Origin: UBA4582 sp965657335
Lineage (GTDB): Bacteria > Pseudomonadota > Gammaproteobacteria > Pseudomonadales > Azotimanducaceae
Length of the DNA: 64,000 nt
Direction of reading: 5' to 3'
Assembly: GCA_965657335.1 (NCBI GenBank)
Contig: CBFHOH010000026.1
Coordinates: 3,557-67,556 of the forward strand
Positions 17,999 to 26,375 of this stretch are shown here, piece after piece. Every line of letters starts with the position of its first letter. Position 1 is the first letter of the stretch. The position numbers and the translations under genes were made by a program. The notes under the pieces are model-generated. The model was not told the origin of the DNA. It did no database searches and saw only the letters and a list, made by a program, of their open reading frames with translations.

Positions 17999-18898
17999 TT
18001 AATCGGTGTCTTGTGGATTGGTCATGGGCAAGCTTTGGTCCGCAGACCACTCCATTAAACTCGCATCATAGACCGATACGTTTTTGTGTCCTAGTCGTAG
18101 CAACGTGAATGCACCCACTGTTGCCGCGATAGCGCCGCCGCAATATGTGATAATGCTGGGACTCGATAGTGTATCGGAAAATTGTTCACGTGCTGTGCTG
18201 AGATCCACAAAATTTGCAGTCTCAGTGGTAATGAGTGATCTGAAAGGTACATTGACCGCACCATCAATATGACCGCCGCGTGGACCATAGCCAGACTCGG
18301 TGCCGTTGAAACTTCCGGGCGTCAAATTGTCAATCAAGCAGATATCGTTGTCGGATACTGTTTCGAGAACATCTTCTTTATTCGCAGAACCAACGGTGTA
18401 GTCCGTGTTGACTGAAAAGCTCCCCGGTGAAACAGTCGTCGCCTCAGCGCTCATAGATTTCTTCTCTGCTTCCCATTTTTCAACGCCACCTTCAAGAATT
18501 GAGCAGTGAACGCCAAAATGAAACATGGTCCACCAGGCGCGCGTGCACCACATCGTACCCGAGTCAACTTCAGGACGCGGCGTGCGCGCCACAATAATGA
18601 CGTGGCTATCGTTGCTGATGCCATATTCGGCCATAGTGGCTTCAAAGGCAGCGCTTTCGGGCCACATCCAGGGTAGTTGAGCCGCTTGATTGCTAAGAAC
18701 CCCTTTCCCTGCTGCGACATCAAAAAATAGTGAACCCGGGATGTGGGCTGCGTCAAAAATCTCTGTCTTTGCTCTGTTAATGAGCTTTGAGGTCAGCATG
18801 CCGGTGACATCAAGCACGCGAACGTTTGGATCGTATAAATGCTCCGCTAGCCAATCCGTCGATACGACGAACTCGGTATTGGAAGTATCTGGGTTCAT
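17999..18898 (-). CDS. Sulfurtransferase (two rhodanese domains)
   Basis: About 299 residues with two rhodanese-like halves. The first has RVLDVTGML and a degenerate catalytic loop; the second has LIDNLTPGSFNG and the active-site ITYCGGAIAA with the catalytic cysteine. This layout is that of thiosulfate or 3-mercaptopyruvate sulfurtransferases. ATG at 18898 was chosen because AAGGAG lies about 8 bases upstream; an earlier in-frame start at 18964 would overlap the previous gene. No export signal is seen. Confidence 0.9.
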   Translation of the reverse strand: MNPDTSNTEFVVSTDWLAEHLYDPNVRVLDVTGMLTSKLINRAKTEIFDAAHIPGSLFFDVAAGKGVLSNQAAQLPWMWPESAAFEATMAEYGISNDSHVIIVARTPRPEVDSGTMWCTRAWWTMFHFGVHCSILEGGVEKWEAEKKSMSAEATTVSPGSFSVNTDYTVGSANKEDVLETVSDNDICLIDNLTPGSFNGTESGYGPRGGHIDGAVNVPFRSLITTETANFVDLSTAREQFSDTLSSPSIITYCGGAIAATVGAFTLLRLGHKNVSVYDASLMEWSADQSLPMTNPQDTD

Positions 18899-18941
18899 GA
18901 CATTTCTCCTTTGTGCTTGCAACGATTCACTTTTTTCAGCG

Positions 18942-19280
18942 TCACGACAATCTGATCCTAACAACTTTCATGACCTCGAATTCTATACCGGCAACGACCT
19001 CTGTTACTGGATAGTAGGTGACGTTGACGTAGGCGTTTGTTAGCACCCGATATTTCTGTTTTCTACGATATTTAAACGGCACGTCGTACCCATCAATCAT
19101 GATGGCATTCAGAAACCAGCCGTCGTCGGTTCGCTGCTTGTGCGAGACCACTTTAACACCGTCGAGGTGATTAAGTTTTTCCCTTTTCTGAAGTAACTTG
19201 TCTACGTCTGTTTTCAAAATTGAGTCAGCGGTGCTCAGTAATTGTTGATGTGATGGCCGGGTCAGTAAATCCAACGTCAT
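18942..19280 (-). CDS. Small unknown protein
   Basis: I do not recognise this 112-residue protein. It is soluble, charged in its N-terminal half (DVDKLLQKREKLNHLDG), and has a C-terminal segment rich in beta-forming residues. Its ATG overlaps the MFS stop by four bases (ATGA), and the sulfurtransferase starts 43 bases downstream, so it is likely a genuine member of the operon. It could be a regulator or adapter for the transporter, but nothing in the sequence shows this. Confidence 0.65.
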   Translation of the reverse strand: MTLDLLTRPSHQQLLSTADSILKTDVDKLLQKREKLNHLDGVKVVSHKQRTDDGWFLNAIMIDGYDVPFKYRRKQKYRVLTNAYVNVTYYPVTEVVAGIEFEVMKVVRIRLS

Positions 19281-20512
19281 TCGGACTTTGATTGTCGTGT
19301 TTCTTTCACACCAAAAATCACCAAGCCCATGCCGACCAAACCAAACGCCGATGATACAGGAAAGGCGGCTGCCAACATAAAACTACTGGCGATATAACCG
19401 ATAATAAGCGGCCCGGTAAATGAGCCTGCATCACTCATTAATCTCCATACGCCAAGGAATTCGCCACGGATTGCCGAAGGAGCGAAATCAGCACCCATGG
19501 TCATGTTAATACCACTACCTATGCCGTTGCCGAATCCTGCCAACATTGCGCATGCAAGCAGCGCGATGAAGCTGTTGCCAAACGGAATCAGCAATAGCGC
19601 AAGAGACAAAAAGGCAAGGCAAAGCATCAAGGCTGGCCTTCTACCTTTGTTGTCCATGAGGTAGCCGGCAAGGGGGAACATGGTCATATCCACTGCTGCC
19701 GCGCAACCAACAATATATCCAATCTCATTAGTGCCAAGGCCGATCGATTCGCCCCATAGCGGGATCAGTAATTGCCTGCCTGCTCTCAGCAGTGTGCAAC
19801 ACGAAACCGCGATGCCTGCGGTCAAAAAGGTGTGCCGGTGATTGCTCAGAATGTGGGGAATAATTCGCAGAAGATGGGGAGATTCAGGATTGTCCACCGT
19901 GACGTTTTTTCGAACAAAAAAGAGCGTGAGGACCAGTGCGACCAAAGCAAAGGCAGCAATGCACAGAAATGCGACTTCGAAATTAAAGGTGGTCGCGATG
20001 ATGCCGGTAGAAACCGGTCCCGCAAGCCCGCCAAAACGTTGGAGGCCTGCCATGGTAGAAACCGCTTTTCCACGTTGTACTACCGCGATTGTTTCACTAA
20101 TGAAAGTGAGCCGCGCAAGCAGCCAGATAGCCATCGCCGCGCCAAACATGAAAGCGATGAACGACAACAACATGGCTGATTGAGTGAACGATGCAGCAAA
20201 TGCTGTTGCGATCATCATGCTGATACCGATAACCATCGTAAACTTGTCGCCCAACTTTGAAGCCGCGTATCCGGCAGGGACGTCGATGAGCATGTTACCA
20301 AGCCCGCGAATAGCAAAGATGATGGCCGCGATACCGGGACTCGCACCGAGTTCGAGCGCATACAAGGGGATCAACAACATCACGCTGCTTTGACAGGCAG
20401 ACATAATAAAAGTGGGTGCGAACACCGGTAGCGCGAGTGAGCGATACAAGGCGGTTGTGCCAAGCACTTCTGGCGTTGAAGCTGACGCGTCTGATGATGT
20501 TTGGGGTTGCAT
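19277..20512 (-). CDS. MFS transporter
   Basis: The 411-residue protein has about 12 membrane segments in two halves, with the MFS loop AGYAASKLGDKFTMVIG and a second loop AGYLMDNKGRRPALML. The N-terminus is about 25 polar residues. The ATG shares one base with the stop of the ThDP-enzyme gene (TAATG), so translation is coupled, which suggests it moves a substrate or product of that enzyme. Direction and substrate are unknown. Confidence 0.9.
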   Translation of the reverse strand: MQPQTSSDASASTPEVLGTTALYRSLALPVFAPTFIMSACQSSVMLLIPLYALELGASPGIAAIIFAIRGLGNMLIDVPAGYAASKLGDKFTMVIGISMMIATAFAASFTQSAMLLSFIAFMFGAAMAIWLLARLTFISETIAVVQRGKAVSTMAGLQRFGGLAGPVSTGIIATTFNFEVAFLCIAAFALVALVLTLFFVRKNVTVDNPESPHLLRIIPHILSNHRHTFLTAGIAVSCCTLLRAGRQLLIPLWGESIGLGTNEIGYIVGCAAAVDMTMFPLAGYLMDNKGRRPALMLCLAFLSLALLLIPFGNSFIALLACAMLAGFGNGIGSGINMTMGADFAPSAIRGEFLGVWRLMSDAGSFTGPLIIGYIASSFMLAAAFPVSSAFGLVGMGLVIFGVKETRQSKSE

Positions 20513-22122
20513 TAAAGGTTGGGTGGTCCGTCGGCAAATCTTGCTTGTTGCAATTCGATCAGGGTGGGCGTGGAGGTGCGACGCGCTTCGATTAGCGACT
20601 GTTTCAATGTGTCTAAATCGCTCGGGCTGACGATATTGCAGCCCATCGCTTTGCCGATTGTCATGAAGTCGGGCGTGTTTATGTCGACGCCAATCGGCGT
20701 AATATTCTCGTTTTCCATGAAACGTTTAATTTCGCCATATCCATCGTTGTTCCAAAGCACGAAGATGACCCCGGTTTTGATTTCCGCCGCGCAGGCTAAT
20801 TCACCAATCGTAAATTGTGCGGCGCCATCGCCAATCAGACCGATAACCGGCAGGTCTGTATTACCAAGGCTTGCGCCGATGGCTGCGGGTATGGCATAAC
20901 CCAGCGTGCCGTAGCCACTGGCAGAATGAAAATATCGTCGGGGGTGCTCGGTTTCATAATTTAGCCACGCGTAGTAGGTTGCCTGCGTCGAGTCTCCGGC
21001 AATAATCGCATCAGGAAGGGCCTCACGTATTGCGGCAAACACGGCCTTGTATCCCGGGTCCTGGTTTGATGTCAGGGCTGTTCTGAGCGCTTCGGCGCGT
21101 TCGATTCCGCTGTCTGCAAGTGGCGCGTCAGCCGGGGTAAGTTCCGCGGTCAGTGCAGATAGCGCGAGCGCAGCATCGCTGTTAATTGGTAAATCTGCTC
21201 TGATGTTGCGGGTGAGCTGTCGGGCGTCAATGTCGACCCGTATCAGCTTGCCTTTGACATCCAACGCCCCGTGATAGAAGAAATCATAATCCGTTTCACT
21301 GAACTCGGTACCGACTGCTAGCACAACATCTGCATGTAGAAATGCTTCGCGTACAGCACGCTGGGAACCGGAACCGCCAACTGCAAGTGGATGGCTATAT
21401 GGCATCACGCCTTTGGCATTGACCGTGTTAACCACCGGTGCTCCCAATCGTTCAGCGAGTGCAATGAGCGCATGACGCGCGTTTTTCGCGCCACCACCAA
21501 TCGCGATCAGTGGACGAGTGGCATGTTTAAGTAAACGCGCAGCAGCTGCTACTGATGTCGGGTCTGGTGCTGGAGGTGCAGCAAGCGGGTAGGGGGCTAA
21601 ATCTAGATGATCAGCATCGGAGGTGATGATATCAATCGGTATTTCTATGTGAACCGGCCCCGGTCTTTCACTTGAGAAAATTGTGAAGGCTCTTGCGAGA
21701 ATCTGCGGTAACTCGTCGGCCCTTAGCAGTGTGTGGCTCCAGACCGAAACTCCCGATATCGTCTGTTGCTGGTTGGGTAGTTCGTGGAGACGCCCCTCTC
21801 CAAGTGCTAGCTGGTGAGTATGGTTCACTGAAGAAATCACCAGCATGGGAATGGAGTCAGCCAGTGCTTGGGCCATCGCCGTAGCAATATTGGTCATTCC
21901 CGGGCCCGTGATGATCAGGCAAACACCGGGTTTGCCCGTCACCCGCGCGTATCCGTCTGCCATGAAACCGGCACCCTGTTCATGGCGTGGAGTCACATGG
22001 CGTATATCTGTCTCTGGTAGCCCCCGGTATAACTCTATCGTATGGACTCCGGGAATCCCAAAAACGGTATCTACCGCATAGTTTTCGAGGAGTTTAACCA
22101 GCATCTCTCCACAGGTTGACAT
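20512..22122 (-). CDS. Thiamine diphosphate-binding enzyme (acetolactate synthase-like)
   Basis: The 536-residue protein is a complete ThDP enzyme. The N-terminal domain has FGIPGVHTIE and Glu48 in RHEQGAGF, which activates the cofactor. The central domain follows, and the C-terminal domain carries the GDG...NN motif (GDGAAQFTIGE to WNNDGYGEI). It resembles acetolactate synthase, benzoylformate decarboxylase and related 2-oxoacid decarboxylases, possibly 5-guanidino-2-oxopentanoate decarboxylase-like. No small regulatory subunit is adjacent, which argues against branched-chain amino acid synthesis. AAAGGAC precedes the ATG. It heads the set with MFS, unknown, sulfurtransferase and FKBP genes. 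Confidence 0.9.
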   Translation of the reverse strand: MSTCGEMLVKLLENYAVDTVFGIPGVHTIELYRGLPETDIRHVTPRHEQGAGFMADGYARVTGKPGVCLIITGPGMTNIATAMAQALADSIPMLVISSVNHTHQLALGEGRLHELPNQQQTISGVSVWSHTLLRADELPQILARAFTIFSSERPGPVHIEIPIDIITSDADHLDLAPYPLAAPPAPDPTSVAAAARLLKHATRPLIAIGGGAKNARHALIALAERLGAPVVNTVNAKGVMPYSHPLAVGGSGSQRAVREAFLHADVVLAVGTEFSETDYDFFYHGALDVKGKLIRVDIDARQLTRNIRADLPINSDAALALSALTAELTPADAPLADSGIERAEALRTALTSNQDPGYKAVFAAIREALPDAIIAGDSTQATYYAWLNYETEHPRRYFHSASGYGTLGYAIPAAIGASLGNTDLPVIGLIGDGAAQFTIGELACAAEIKTGVIFVLWNNDGYGEIKRFMENENITPIGVDINTPDFMTIGKAMGCNIVSPSDLDTLKQSLIEARRTSTPTLIELQQARFADGPPNL

Positions 22123-22249
22123 GGGGTGTCCTTTTATCGGCGAAATATTTTGGCGAATGGGCTCAGGTGTTACGTGAATAATACACTGATTGAGATAACC
22201 CGTACTGACGTTTCAGCTGCTTTCATGGCGGCGCACGAGCGCATGGAGC

Positions 22250-23107
22250 TTATTGCGTTAGCTCAAGATACCTGGTGGCTTTGCCTTCTAACTTATCAGT
22301 GTTGTTAGCAAATAGCGGCAGAATAACCTGCTCGGCGCCGAGTGACTCAAGGTGTTGTATACTTTCGCGGTTGATGTGTTGCCTATTCGGTGTCACAAAA
22401 ATTGAAATGTCAGATAATTCTCGACCCTGTTCCTGCAGCAGGGGGCGCAATGTGTTAATTCCCTGTGACAGTGATTCAGGGGTGACGTTATAGGTGAACC
22501 AACCTTGACCGAGCGTGGCCACTCGCTTGAGCGCGGCAACGCTTTCACCGCCAAATATGAGTGGTGGGTGGGGGTGTTGGACAGGCTTGGGATTTTGATA
22601 TGCCGCTTCGAAGGCGAAATACTTGCCTTGATAGCGCGAAATTTCATCGCACCACAGCGTTTTCATGACGCCGATACACTCTTCAGTGCGTCCGGCTCGA
22701 TCTGTCCATGGAATACCTAACGCGGCGAATTCCTCTTTTAACCATCCGATACCAATACCAAAATCTACCCGTCCGCCTGAAAGATAATCGAGATCAGCGA
22801 CCTGTTTCGCGGTATACACGGGGTTGCGTTGTGGAACTAGGCAGATGCCTGTGCCTAATCGTATTCGGTTTGTATTGGCCGCGACGAAGGTAAGCGCGGT
22901 TAAGGGATCGAGCAAACTGCGCGGGTCTCCTTGTAATCTGCCATCCTCAGTGTAGGGGTATTTCGACTCGTATTCCGGGAAAAACAATACGTGCTCTGGT
23001 ACCCAAAATGAATGGTAGCCAAGGTTCTCAACCATTGCAGCGGCGGCTGCAATATACTCAGGCGAAGTATGTTCGTTAAATGCCATCTGGCAACCGAGCT
23101 TAAGCAT
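22250..23107 (-). CDS. LLM class flavin-dependent oxidoreductase (F420-type)
   Basis: The 285-residue protein has a luciferase-like TIM barrel: ENLGYHSFWVPEHV near the N-terminus, GTGICLVPQRNPVYTAKQ and YLSGGRVDFGIGIGWLKEEF. This branch is usually annotated as F420-dependent, but the cofactor (FMN or F420) cannot be proved from sequence. It is a candidate oxygenase or dehydrogenase in xenobiotic breakdown. It reads in the same direction as the ThDP gene, 127 bases upstream of it, and is divergent from the sulfatase. Confidence 0.88.
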   Translation of the reverse strand: MLKLGCQMAFNEHTSPEYIAAAAAMVENLGYHSFWVPEHVLFFPEYESKYPYTEDGRLQGDPRSLLDPLTALTFVAANTNRIRLGTGICLVPQRNPVYTAKQVADLDYLSGGRVDFGIGIGWLKEEFAALGIPWTDRAGRTEECIGVMKTLWCDEISRYQGKYFAFEAAYQNPKPVQHPHPPLIFGGESVAALKRVATLGQGWFTYNVTPESLSQGINTLRPLLQEQGRELSDISIFVTPNRQHINRESIQHLESLGAEQVILPLFANNTDKLEGKATRYLELTQ

Positions 23108-23498
23108 ATTCAGATTCTCGAAGCTGTGTTGGGTGATAGCAGTAGGTTACACGTGAATCAAGCGGACAAATAGTGGTTAGGCAGGATTTTTCGACTAGCG
23201 TTTCTGTCGCATCTCGGACATTGTGATCAAGTATGAATATGTTGCATCACGCGCAGCTGTGATCGCGTTTAGCGCAGCAAATATAGTGCTGTCATGAGGT
23301 AGTACCCGGTCGTGACCAGTTGGTCGAAGCGGAAGTTGATGGATTGTTCATTTTTGAGCCGGAACTCGGTATTGTATTGTAAGACCCGAAACTGATACTA
23401 CTTGAACAAGTTGATCGCGATGCCTTTTGAATGTGGCCCGCACATCAGAAATAGATGACCTGGTCAGAACGCCTTTACAGGCTGATGAGGAATAGCCT
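23108..23498. other. Divergent intergenic region with overlapping short palindromes
   Basis: 391 bases separate the LLM gene from the sulfatase gene and should hold both promoters. At 23308-23325 two short inverted repeats share a GACC: GGTCgtGACC and GACCAgtTGGTC. They could form an operator. A fair ribosome-binding site (GAGGA) precedes the sulfatase ATG. I see no further gene or RNA here and cannot name -35/-10 boxes with confidence. Confidence 0.4.
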
Positions 23499-25205
23499 AT
23501 GAAAACAATAACATTTGCACTGATTGCTTTTTTACTATTGAGCGCTTGCAGCGATCGAGAACAGACAACGCCAATCGCTGCCACTCCTGACAGTCGGCCG
23601 AACATTATATTGATTGTTGCCGATGATCTGGGATACGGCGACCTGGGTGCTTTCGGTGGAGAAATCAATACGCCTAATCTTGACTCGCTGGCAAATGAAG
23701 GCGTGCGGCTGACTGGTTTCCATACTTTATCAAGTTGCTCTCCGACCCGTTCAATCCTGCTGACCGGCGTTGATAACCATCTTAACGGCATGGGCACGAT
23801 GCTCGAAGATCGACTGCCCCATCATGAAGGTTTACCCGGGTATGCGGGTGTTTTGGGTGACAATGTGGTGACGGTTGCTCGATTGCTGCAGCGTGCAGGC
23901 TACAAAACTTTTATGAGCGGCAAGTGGCATCTTGGTTACGAAGATCACCAGACGCCACATGCTCGGGGTTTCGAGCAGACGTTTGCGTTGCTGAATGGCG
24001 GCGGAAATCATTTTAGTGATGACGGTAACAATTTGCGCAACCTAAAATCCAGCTACCGTCGTAACGGCTTGCCAACAATGCGACCCGGTGGTTTTTCTAG
24101 TGATGTATTTACAGATCAGTTGATAAAAAACTTAGCAGCAGCGGAAGATACAGATCAACCATTCTTTGCTTATCTGGCTTTTACTGCGCCCCATTGGCCG
24201 CTGCAAGCGCCGCGCGAAACCATCACTCGTTATCTCGGGACGTACGATGAGGGCTGGGATGCGATACGCGAACGTCGATTTTTGCGCATGAAATCGATGG
24301 GCTTAATCCCCGCACATACGTCGTTGCCAGCGCGCATCGCTGAGGTACCGGCATGGGATATATTGTCAACAACTGAACGCAAAAATGAAGCGCGGAAGAT
24401 GGCAGTATATGCGGCCATGGTTGATAACCTTGATGCCAACGTTGGTCGTCTGTTGCAATATCTAAAAGACAGCCAACAATATGACAATAGTCTCATTATC
24501 TTTATGTCTGATAACGGCGCTGACCCTTACGATCGTAGCCAAAGACCTGCCTATCGCTCGTTTTTCGCTGACAAGGCATACGACAATAGCCTTGAGAACA
24601 TGGGGGCCGGAAACTCGTACACGTTTGCAGGACTTGGCTGGGCGCAGGTAAGTTCAGTTCATCAAAGTCATTACAAATTTTTGCCTTCGGAAGGCGGCAC
24701 GCGTAGTCCAACTATCATGCGGGTACCCGTAACGGAAAATAGCCAAAGACAAAAAGGTGAGACGCTTACCGGGTTTGCTTCGATACTTGATATTACGCCA
24801 ACGCTGCTTGATGTAGCGGATGCCGGTGATCAGCAAAATAAAGACCTCACGTACAAACCCAGTGGTAAAAGTATGCTTGCTTATCTGAGCGGCGAAGAAC
24901 CCGCTGTCTACGGTGCCACTGAACCTGTTTCATTCGAGTTATTTGGTCATGGCGCCGTCTATATGGGTCCTTGGAAGGCGATGAGATTACGTGCGCCATG
25001 GCGCGATAGCCACTGGGCTTTGTATAACCTTGAGCAAGATCCGAGTGAACAGAAAGATCTCGCGCAGGTAGAGCCTGAGATATTGGATACGATGCTGCAA
25101 GCGTTTGCAGAATACGAAGTTAGCAACGGCGTGATTACTGAGCCTGCGGATGTGACCGCATATCCATCGAAGCCAAACTATATTGAGCTAAAAAATAATC
25201 GGTAA
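23499..25205 (+). CDS. Arylsulfatase, lipoprotein
   Basis: The 568-residue protein has a lipoprotein signal with lipobox LSAC (Cys17). The mature part starts IILIVADDLGYGDLG, whose aspartates bind the catalytic calcium, and has CSPTR at residues 80-84, where Cys80 is normally converted to formylglycine. The segment SGKWHLGY and the C-terminal LYNLEQDPSEQKDL are standard for type I sulfatases. It cleaves sulfate esters in the periplasm or at the cell surface; the substrate is unknown. No maturation enzyme gene is nearby. An epoxide hydrolase gene follows after 76 bases. Confidence 0.94.
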   Translation: MKTITFALIAFLLLSACSDREQTTPIAATPDSRPNIILIVADDLGYGDLGAFGGEINTPNLDSLANEGVRLTGFHTLSSCSPTRSILLTGVDNHLNGMGTMLEDRLPHHEGLPGYAGVLGDNVVTVARLLQRAGYKTFMSGKWHLGYEDHQTPHARGFEQTFALLNGGGNHFSDDGNNLRNLKSSYRRNGLPTMRPGGFSSDVFTDQLIKNLAAAEDTDQPFFAYLAFTAPHWPLQAPRETITRYLGTYDEGWDAIRERRFLRMKSMGLIPAHTSLPARIAEVPAWDILSTTERKNEARKMAVYAAMVDNLDANVGRLLQYLKDSQQYDNSLIIFMSDNGADPYDRSQRPAYRSFFADKAYDNSLENMGAGNSYTFAGLGWAQVSSVHQSHYKFLPSEGGTRSPTIMRVPVTENSQRQKGETLTGFASILDITPTLLDVADAGDQQNKDLTYKPSGKSMLAYLSGEEPAVYGATEPVSFELFGHGAVYMGPWKAMRLRAPWRDSHWALYNLEQDPSEQKDLAQVEPEILDTMLQAFAEYEVSNGVITEPADVTAYPSKPNYIELKNNR

Positions 25206-25281
25206 AAATAGGTTCGCTGCGGTCACGATAATTGTGTGATATGTTTTCTGACAATGTTACTGACGATCGGTATGCAACAGC

Positions 25282-26307
25282 ATGAATGACATAGAATCAC
25301 ACCATTTCACATCCTCGCGTCACACGACGCATTATTTAGCGGCCGGTCCTGAAGCGGGGCCGTTGATTATTTTTATACATGGCTGGCCAGAGCTATCGAT
25401 AAGCTGGCGTCATCAGTTACCATTTTTTGCCGCGATGGGTTTTAGGGCGATTGCACCTGATATGCGCGGATATGGTAAGTCGAGCGTTTATGAAGCTCAC
25501 GGTGATTATCAGCTGTCACTCGCCGTGCAAGACATGGTCGAATTGTTGGCGCACCTGAATAGGAAATCCGCCGTTTGGGTAGGGCACGACTGGGGTAGTC
25601 CGGTCGCTTGGAGCGTTGCCGCTCATCATCCGGATAAATGTCTGGCTGTGGCGAATCTCTGTGTACCCTATGCCGCGTTAGAGCAGGGCCTTGATTTCAT
25701 CATTGGAAAGGTCGACCGAGAGATATACCCGGAGCCTGACTATCCGGCGGGGCAGTGGGAGTATATGCGCTTCTACCAGGAAAATTTTGCCAGCGCGACC
25801 GAGTCTATGGACGCGAATCCGTTCAATTTTATTCAGCTGATTTTTCGTAGTGGCGACCCTGATGCCGTTGGCCAACCTTCGGCGACAGCGATGACAAGAA
25901 AAATGGGTGGTTGGTTTGGTGGCGAAAAATCAGCGCCAGAAGTGCCGCGTGACGCAGAAGTCATTACCGAGAACGATCTTGCAAGTTATGCCGATGCCTT
26001 GAGTCGTAATGGTTTTTTTGGTCCTAATTCATGGTACATGAATCACGAATCCAATGCTGAGTACTTTACGCATGCGAAAAATGAACATTACCTTGAAATG
26101 CCAGCACTTTTTATTGGTGCAGACTATGACTCGACCTGCGAAACCAAGACTTCAAGGCTCACTGAACCCATGCGGCACTGGTGTCAGAACCTTGAAGAAG
26201 TGTTTATTGGCTCCGGACACTGGATGGCTCAGGAAAAGCCTAGAGAGGTCAACCAGGCATTGGTACGTTGGCTGGCAAGAAAGGTACCGGAGGCTTGGGT
26301 TGAATGA
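25282..26307 (+). CDS. Epoxide hydrolase-like alpha/beta hydrolase
   Basis: The 341-residue protein has HGWPELSISWRHQLP, DMRGYGKS and the nucleophile elbow GHDWGS with Asp103 in place of serine, as in epoxide hydrolases and haloalkane dehalogenases. A cap domain follows with tyrosines, and a histidine in GSGHWMAQEKP completes the triad. It should add water to an epoxide through an ester intermediate. It is cytoplasmic and could act after a mono-oxygenase step on the same compound class as its neighbours. Confidence 0.9.
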   Translation: MNDIESHHFTSSRHTTHYLAAGPEAGPLIIFIHGWPELSISWRHQLPFFAAMGFRAIAPDMRGYGKSSVYEAHGDYQLSLAVQDMVELLAHLNRKSAVWVGHDWGSPVAWSVAAHHPDKCLAVANLCVPYAALEQGLDFIIGKVDREIYPEPDYPAGQWEYMRFYQENFASATESMDANPFNFIQLIFRSGDPDAVGQPSATAMTRKMGGWFGGEKSAPEVPRDAEVITENDLASYADALSRNGFFGPNSWYMNHESNAEYFTHAKNEHYLEMPALFIGADYDSTCETKTSRLTEPMRHWCQNLEEVFIGSGHWMAQEKPREVNQALVRWLARKVPEAWVE

Positions 26308-26375
26308 CAAATTTGCGGCGAAATAAAACCATCGTCGCGGTAAGATGGCCCTGATTTTTAATCTGAAGAAAAAAC

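Noticed and set aside
19772..20183. Two plus-strand open frames of over 110 codons inside the MFS gene.
   Set aside because: They are in antisense to a transporter with clear MFS motifs, have basic non-family composition and no ribosome-binding site.
20512..22122. Biosynthetic acetolactate synthase large subunit.
   Set aside because: No regulatory subunit or ilvC gene adjoins it, and the neighbours are a transporter and a sulfurtransferase.
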